A stretch of DNA of 64,000 nucleotides from JANNSX01 sp041397825. Lineage in GTDB: Bacteria > Pseudomonadota > Alphaproteobacteria > Rhizobiales > Hyphomicrobiaceae. A program made the translations under genes and the position numbers. Below, one piece after another: positions 61,101-64,000 of the stretch (the first letter of the stretch is position 1; every line of letters begins with the position of its first letter). The stretch is taken from the NCBI GenBank assembly GCA_041397825.1, contig JAWKVX010000006.1, forward strand, positions 372,001 to 436,000. Direction: 5' to 3'. The notes beneath the pieces are model-generated. The model had not been told where the DNA came from and made no database searches. It saw only the letters and a list, made by a program, of their open reading frames with translations.

Positions 61101-61264
61101 GCCTCGATAGCTCCCTAATGCGGCCCTGACCCTATGGCTCAGTATGACCATAGACCCAGTAATCGGCCGAAAGCGAGGCGGTCATCGGCTTGTCCAAGCC
61201 ATCTTCCGTGAGCCGATGCAACCTATAGTCTTTGATCACGCTCAGGCTCAAGTAGGTGATCGCC

Positions 61265-62044
61265 ATGTCCAATCAATCCGTGTCTGCATTGCGTGACGAG
61301 GGGCATCGGGTCGCGGCTCTGCCCTGGGATGCCGTTGAACGGCGCCTGCGGGCCGGCGGACTGGCCATCCTGCCCGTCGGTGCCGGCGCCAAGGAGCACG
61401 GATTTCACTTGCCGATGGGAAGCGATGCTCTGCAGGCCGACTGGATCGTCGATCGCCTGGCGGCCCGGTTGTATAGTGACGGTATCGATCTCATCGCCTG
61501 GCCCGTCGTCAGCTATGGCTACTATCCGGCCTTTGCGGCGTATGCCGGCAGCATCACGCTGCAGCGCGCAACCTTCGCGGCCGTCATCGGGGAGATTGTC
61601 ACGTCATTGCAGGGACATGGCGCACGCGCCGTGCTCGTTCTCGACACCGGGGTCAGCACTGGGCCGCCGATCGCCGAGGTGATCACCGGACGGCCCGGTT
61701 GTCATCATCTGAAAATCCATGCCGGCCCGCGCTATCGCGAGACGGCCGCCCGGATTGCCGAGCAACCCTACGGCAGCCATGCCGACGAGCTCGAAACCTC
61801 GCGGATGCTCGCGAGCTTGCCCGAATGGGTCGACATGGCGCGCGCGGTTGCCTCCCCCGTTCATCCGGATGGTCCGCGACCGGGGGCGCTCACCCCCTCG
61901 GACGCGTCGTCGCCCAACTACAGTCCGAGCGGGGCCTACGGCGACCCGACACTGGCGACGGGGGAGAAAGGGGAGGCGCTGCTCGAGGCGATGCTGTCCG
62001 ATCTCCAGGTCACCATTCGCGAGGTCGCGGGCGCGGCGATGTGA
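61265..62044 (+). CDS. Creatininase-family amidohydrolase
   Basis: The 259-residue protein shows LPVGAGAKEHGFHLPMGSDA, with the Glu/His/Asp metal-binding pattern of the creatininase family, and GSHADELETSRMLASL for the second part. Family members include creatinine amidohydrolase and MftE-type peptidases. The ATG at 61265 is preceded by AGGTGA. It is convergent with ubiG. Substrate undetermined. Confidence 0.85.
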   Translation: MSNQSVSALRDEGHRVAALPWDAVERRLRAGGLAILPVGAGAKEHGFHLPMGSDALQADWIVDRLAARLYSDGIDLIAWPVVSYGYYPAFAAYAGSITLQRATFAAVIGEIVTSLQGHGARAVLVLDTGVSTGPPIAEVITGRPGCHHLKIHAGPRYRETAARIAEQPYGSHADELETSRMLASLPEWVDMARAVASPVHPDGPRPGALTPSDASSPNYSPSGAYGDPTLATGEKGEALLEAMLSDLQVTIREVAGAAM

Positions 62045-62057
62045 GACCGCCCCGCCC

Positions 62058-62807
62058 TCATGCCTCGGTGGCGGAGACGAGATAGTTCACATCCGTGTCC
62101 TGCCCGAGCGACCAGACATCGGCCAGAGGATTGTAGACCATTCCCCGGATCTCGCGCTGACTGAGCCCGGCGGCCTCGAGGTGGCGCCTCAGCTCTTCCG
62201 GTGTCACGAAACGGTCCCAGCGATGGGTGCCGCGAGGAAGCCAGCGCAGCACATACTCCGCCCCGACGATGGCCAGCGCGAACGACTTGAGCGTCCGGTT
62301 GAGGGTCGAGACGATCATCAGCCCGCCGGGAGCGAGAAGCTGTCGGATGACTTTCGTGAACTGCCCGACGTCCGGCACATGCTCGACCACCTCGAGGCAG
62401 ACCACGATGTCGAAGCGCGCGCCAGTAGCGGCGACATCCTCGGCAACCACGCTCCGATAGTCGATATCCAGTCCGCTCGCCTCCGCGTGCAGGCGGGCGA
62501 TCTCGATGTTGCGCTCGGTCGGGTCGATGCCGGTCACCCGGGCGCCCAATCGCGCCAGCGGCTCGGCCACCAGCCCGCCGCCGCAGCCGATGTCGATCAG
62601 GCTGAGCCCCTCCAGCGGTCGGAGGTTGCCAGTGGCCCGGCCGAAATGGCGGGTCGCCTCGTCGCGCGTGAAGCCGATGCGGGCAGGTCCGATCTGATGC
62701 AGGGGCCGGAACTTGCCCTTGGCATCCCACCACTCCTCGGCCATGCGGCGGAAACGGTCGACCTCGGCCGGGTCCAGAGTGGCAGATGCTCCTGTCGAAG
62801 TGCTCAT
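62058..62807 (-). CDS. ubiG: Ubiquinone biosynthesis O-methyltransferase
   Basis: The 249-residue SAM enzyme catalyses both O-methylations in ubiquinone synthesis. The SAM motif is LIDIGCGGGLVAEPLARLGA, with VVCLEVVEHVPDV and LNRTLKSFALAIVGAEYVLR, family-specific segments. It is divergent from lysC, an arrangement common in Rhizobiales. Confidence 0.95.
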   Translation of the reverse strand: MSTSTGASATLDPAEVDRFRRMAEEWWDAKGKFRPLHQIGPARIGFTRDEATRHFGRATGNLRPLEGLSLIDIGCGGGLVAEPLARLGARVTGIDPTERNIEIARLHAEASGLDIDYRSVVAEDVAATGARFDIVVCLEVVEHVPDVGQFTKVIRQLLAPGGLMIVSTLNRTLKSFALAIVGAEYVLRWLPRGTHRWDRFVTPEELRRHLEAAGLSQREIRGMVYNPLADVWSLGQDTDVNYLVSATEA

Positions 62808-62997
62808 CTGCCCATAGACCGGTCACCTCTGCCTGCTGTCAAGGCAGCCGGCGGCCGGACGGCCCAAAGCCCTTGCGCCCCCATTGGCGGCGGTCTATGG
62901 CCTTATGAGCCGGCCCCCCCGGGTCAGGCAGCGCGTTTTCCCGGAATTGGAGCGTCTTGCGCCAGAGCTCGCCTGCTCGCGCGCAGCATGGGGTGAC

Positions 62998-64000
62998 ATG
63001 GCCTCGGTCGTTATGAAATTCGGCGGCACGTCGGTCGCGAATGTCGAGCGCATTCGCAACGTGGCGGCGCATGTCAGGCGCGAGGTCGATGCGGGAAATC
63101 AGGTGGCCGTGGTCGTCTCGGCCATGTCCGGGGCCACCAACCAGCTGGTTGCCTGGGTTCGGGAGGCCTCGCTGCTTCACGATGCCCGCGAGTACGATGC
63201 CGTGGTGGCGACCGGCGAGCAGGTCACCGCCGGGTTGCTGGCGATCGTCCTGCAGTCGATGGGTATCCAGGCGCGGTCCTGGCAGGGTTGGCAGGTGCCG
63301 ATCAAGACCGACGGCGCCCATGGCGCCGCCCGCATGACCGATATCCCCGCCGCCGAGATCAAGAACCGCTGGCAGCGGGGCGAGGTGGCGGTGATCACCG
63401 GCTTTCAGGGCATCGGCCCCGACAATCGCGTGACGACGCTGGGTCGCGGCGGCTCGGATACCAGCGCCGTCGCCATCGCCGCGGCACTCGAGGCCGATCT
63501 TTGCGACATCTATACGGATGTCGACGGGGTCTATACGACCGATCCGCGCATGGTTCCCAAGGCGCGCCGCATGTCGAGGATCTCCTACGAGGAGATGCTG
63601 GAGATGGCCTCCCTCGGCGCCAAGGTCCTGCAGATCCGCTCGGTCGAGCTCGCCATGGTGCAGAATGTTCGCGTCCGGGTTCGCTCGAGCTTCGATGCGC
63701 CGGATGCCGTGCCGCCGGTCAGGGGCGGCTCGTACGACGACGTTGGAACGATTGTTTGCGACGAGGATGAGATCGTGGAGAAGCAGGTCGTCAGCGGTAT
63801 TGCCTACGCCAAGGACGAGGCCAAGGTCACGCTGTTTCAGATCCAGGACAAGCCGGGCGTGGCGGCCGCCATCTTCGGGCCTCTCGCCGAAGCCAACATC
63901 AACGTCGATATGATCGTCCAGAATGTATCCGAGGACGGTACGACAACAGCCATGACCTTCACGGTGCCGGCCGTCGATCTCGACCGCTCGCTCGAGGTCC
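62998..64000 (+). CDS. lysC: Aspartate kinase (3' end outside window)
   Basis: The frame from the ATG at 62998 is open to the window edge (334 codons). KFGGTSVANVERIRNVA, SAMSGATNQLV, TGFQGIGPDNRVTTLGRGGS and YTDVDGVYTTDPRMV are the kinase motifs; the first ACT domain begins near VTLFQIQDKPGVAAAIFGPL. The enzyme makes aspartyl phosphate for lysine, threonine and methionine synthesis. The C-terminal ACT region is truncated by the window, not by mutation. Confidence 0.96.
   Translation, partial: MASVVMKFGGTSVANVERIRNVAAHVRREVDAGNQVAVVVSAMSGATNQLVAWVREASLLHDAREYDAVVATGEQVTAGLLAIVLQSMGIQARSWQGWQVPIKTDGAHGAARMTDIPAAEIKNRWQRGEVAVITGFQGIGPDNRVTTLGRGGSDTSAVAIAAALEADLCDIYTDVDGVYTTDPRMVPKARRMSRISYEEMLEMASLGAKVLQIRSVELAMVQNVRVRVRSSFDAPDAVPPVRGGSYDDVGTIVCDEDEIVEKQVVSGIAYAKDEAKVTLFQIQDKPGVAAAIFGPLAEANINVDMIVQNVSEDGTTTAMTFTVPAVDLDRSLEV

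Noticed and set aside
59727..61118. Plus-strand 463-codon frame opposite the 596-residue membrane protein
   Set aside because: Composition is Asp/Gly/Leu/Arg-biased as in other antisense frames. The minus-strand frame has a signal peptide, membrane helices and a ribosome site.
1..64000. Prophage, transposon, integron, CRISPR or restriction system
   Set aside because: No integrase, transposase, terminal repeats, direct repeat arrays or phage genes were seen by reading both strands. The window is mostly core genome.
1..64000. tRNA or rRNA genes
   Set aside because: No cloverleaf-like sequence with TTCGANTC-type T-arm was found in intergenic spaces.

Overview
The window is a high-GC stretch of alphaproteobacterial chromosome, most likely from the Hyphomicrobiales (Rhizobiales). 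This rests on the gene neighbourhoods: hslV-GNAT-hslU beside hisB-DUF2628-hisH, argD-argF-hslO, gcrA (a cell-cycle regulator confined to Alphaproteobacteria), phoR-pstSCAB-phoU-phoB with a DUF3333-type PstA, LppC/rsmI/yraN/gshB, divergent DUF2244/nth, rplS near leuC, and ubiG divergent from lysC. I cannot name a genus. No tRNA, rRNA, insertion sequence, integrase, prophage or CRISPR array was seen, so this is mainly core genome with a few accessory patches.

Region by region. 1-5.8 kb: the end of an Smr-domain gene, a Spy-like periplasmic protein, the HslUV protease with an acetyltransferase gene between its subunits, and a short histidine operon that stops after hisH and runs into a convergent glutathione transferase. 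5.8-12.6 kb: an accessory metabolic patch with a small basic secreted protein, an acetyltransferase, a trimethylamine-methyltransferase-like (MttB) protein without pyrrolysine, a LuxR-type regulator, a nitrilase-family hydrolase, an M24-fold protein lacking most metal ligands, and a decayed Asp/Glu-racemase-superfamily gene. 12.6-19 kb: an exonuclease-CBS-DUF294 fusion divergent from a DUF4212/sodium:solute symporter pair, then small membrane proteins and a secreted protein. 19-24.6 kb: dapB, gpmA, acetyltransferase, an Ada-like repair protein, DUF2244, nth and a PfkB kinase.

24.6-29.9 kb: an AT-hook-like protein behind an AT-rich leader, the argD-argF-hslO operon with a terminator-like hairpin in its leader, and gcrA. 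30-39.2 kb: the phosphate regulon (phoR, pstS, pstC, pstA, pstB, phoU, phoB, all on the minus strand) next to a PPK2 polyphosphate kinase. Phosphate sensing, high-affinity uptake and polyphosphate metabolism are therefore side by side. 39.2-46.6 kb: LppC-like lipoprotein, rsmI, yraN, an acyltransferase-like protein, gshB, a membrane protein and comM. 46.7-53.8 kb: a second accessory patch with AraC and LysR regulators, a Rieske oxygenase plus a GcvT-fold protein (probably a demethylation pair), an SDR, an EamA exporter and a dienelactone-hydrolase-like protein. 53.8-64 kb: rplS with an unusual C-terminal extension, leuC, an RTX repeat protein, envelope proteins including a 58-residue membrane peptide, a creatininase-family protein, ubiG and the start of lysC.

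Nothing here is a clear new defence or mobile system. The most informative oddities are the eroding racemase/decarboxylase gene, the degenerate M24 protein beside it, the triple-domain exonuclease-CBS-nucleotidyltransferase fusion, a coiled-coil insertion in PstA, and the argD leader hairpin.
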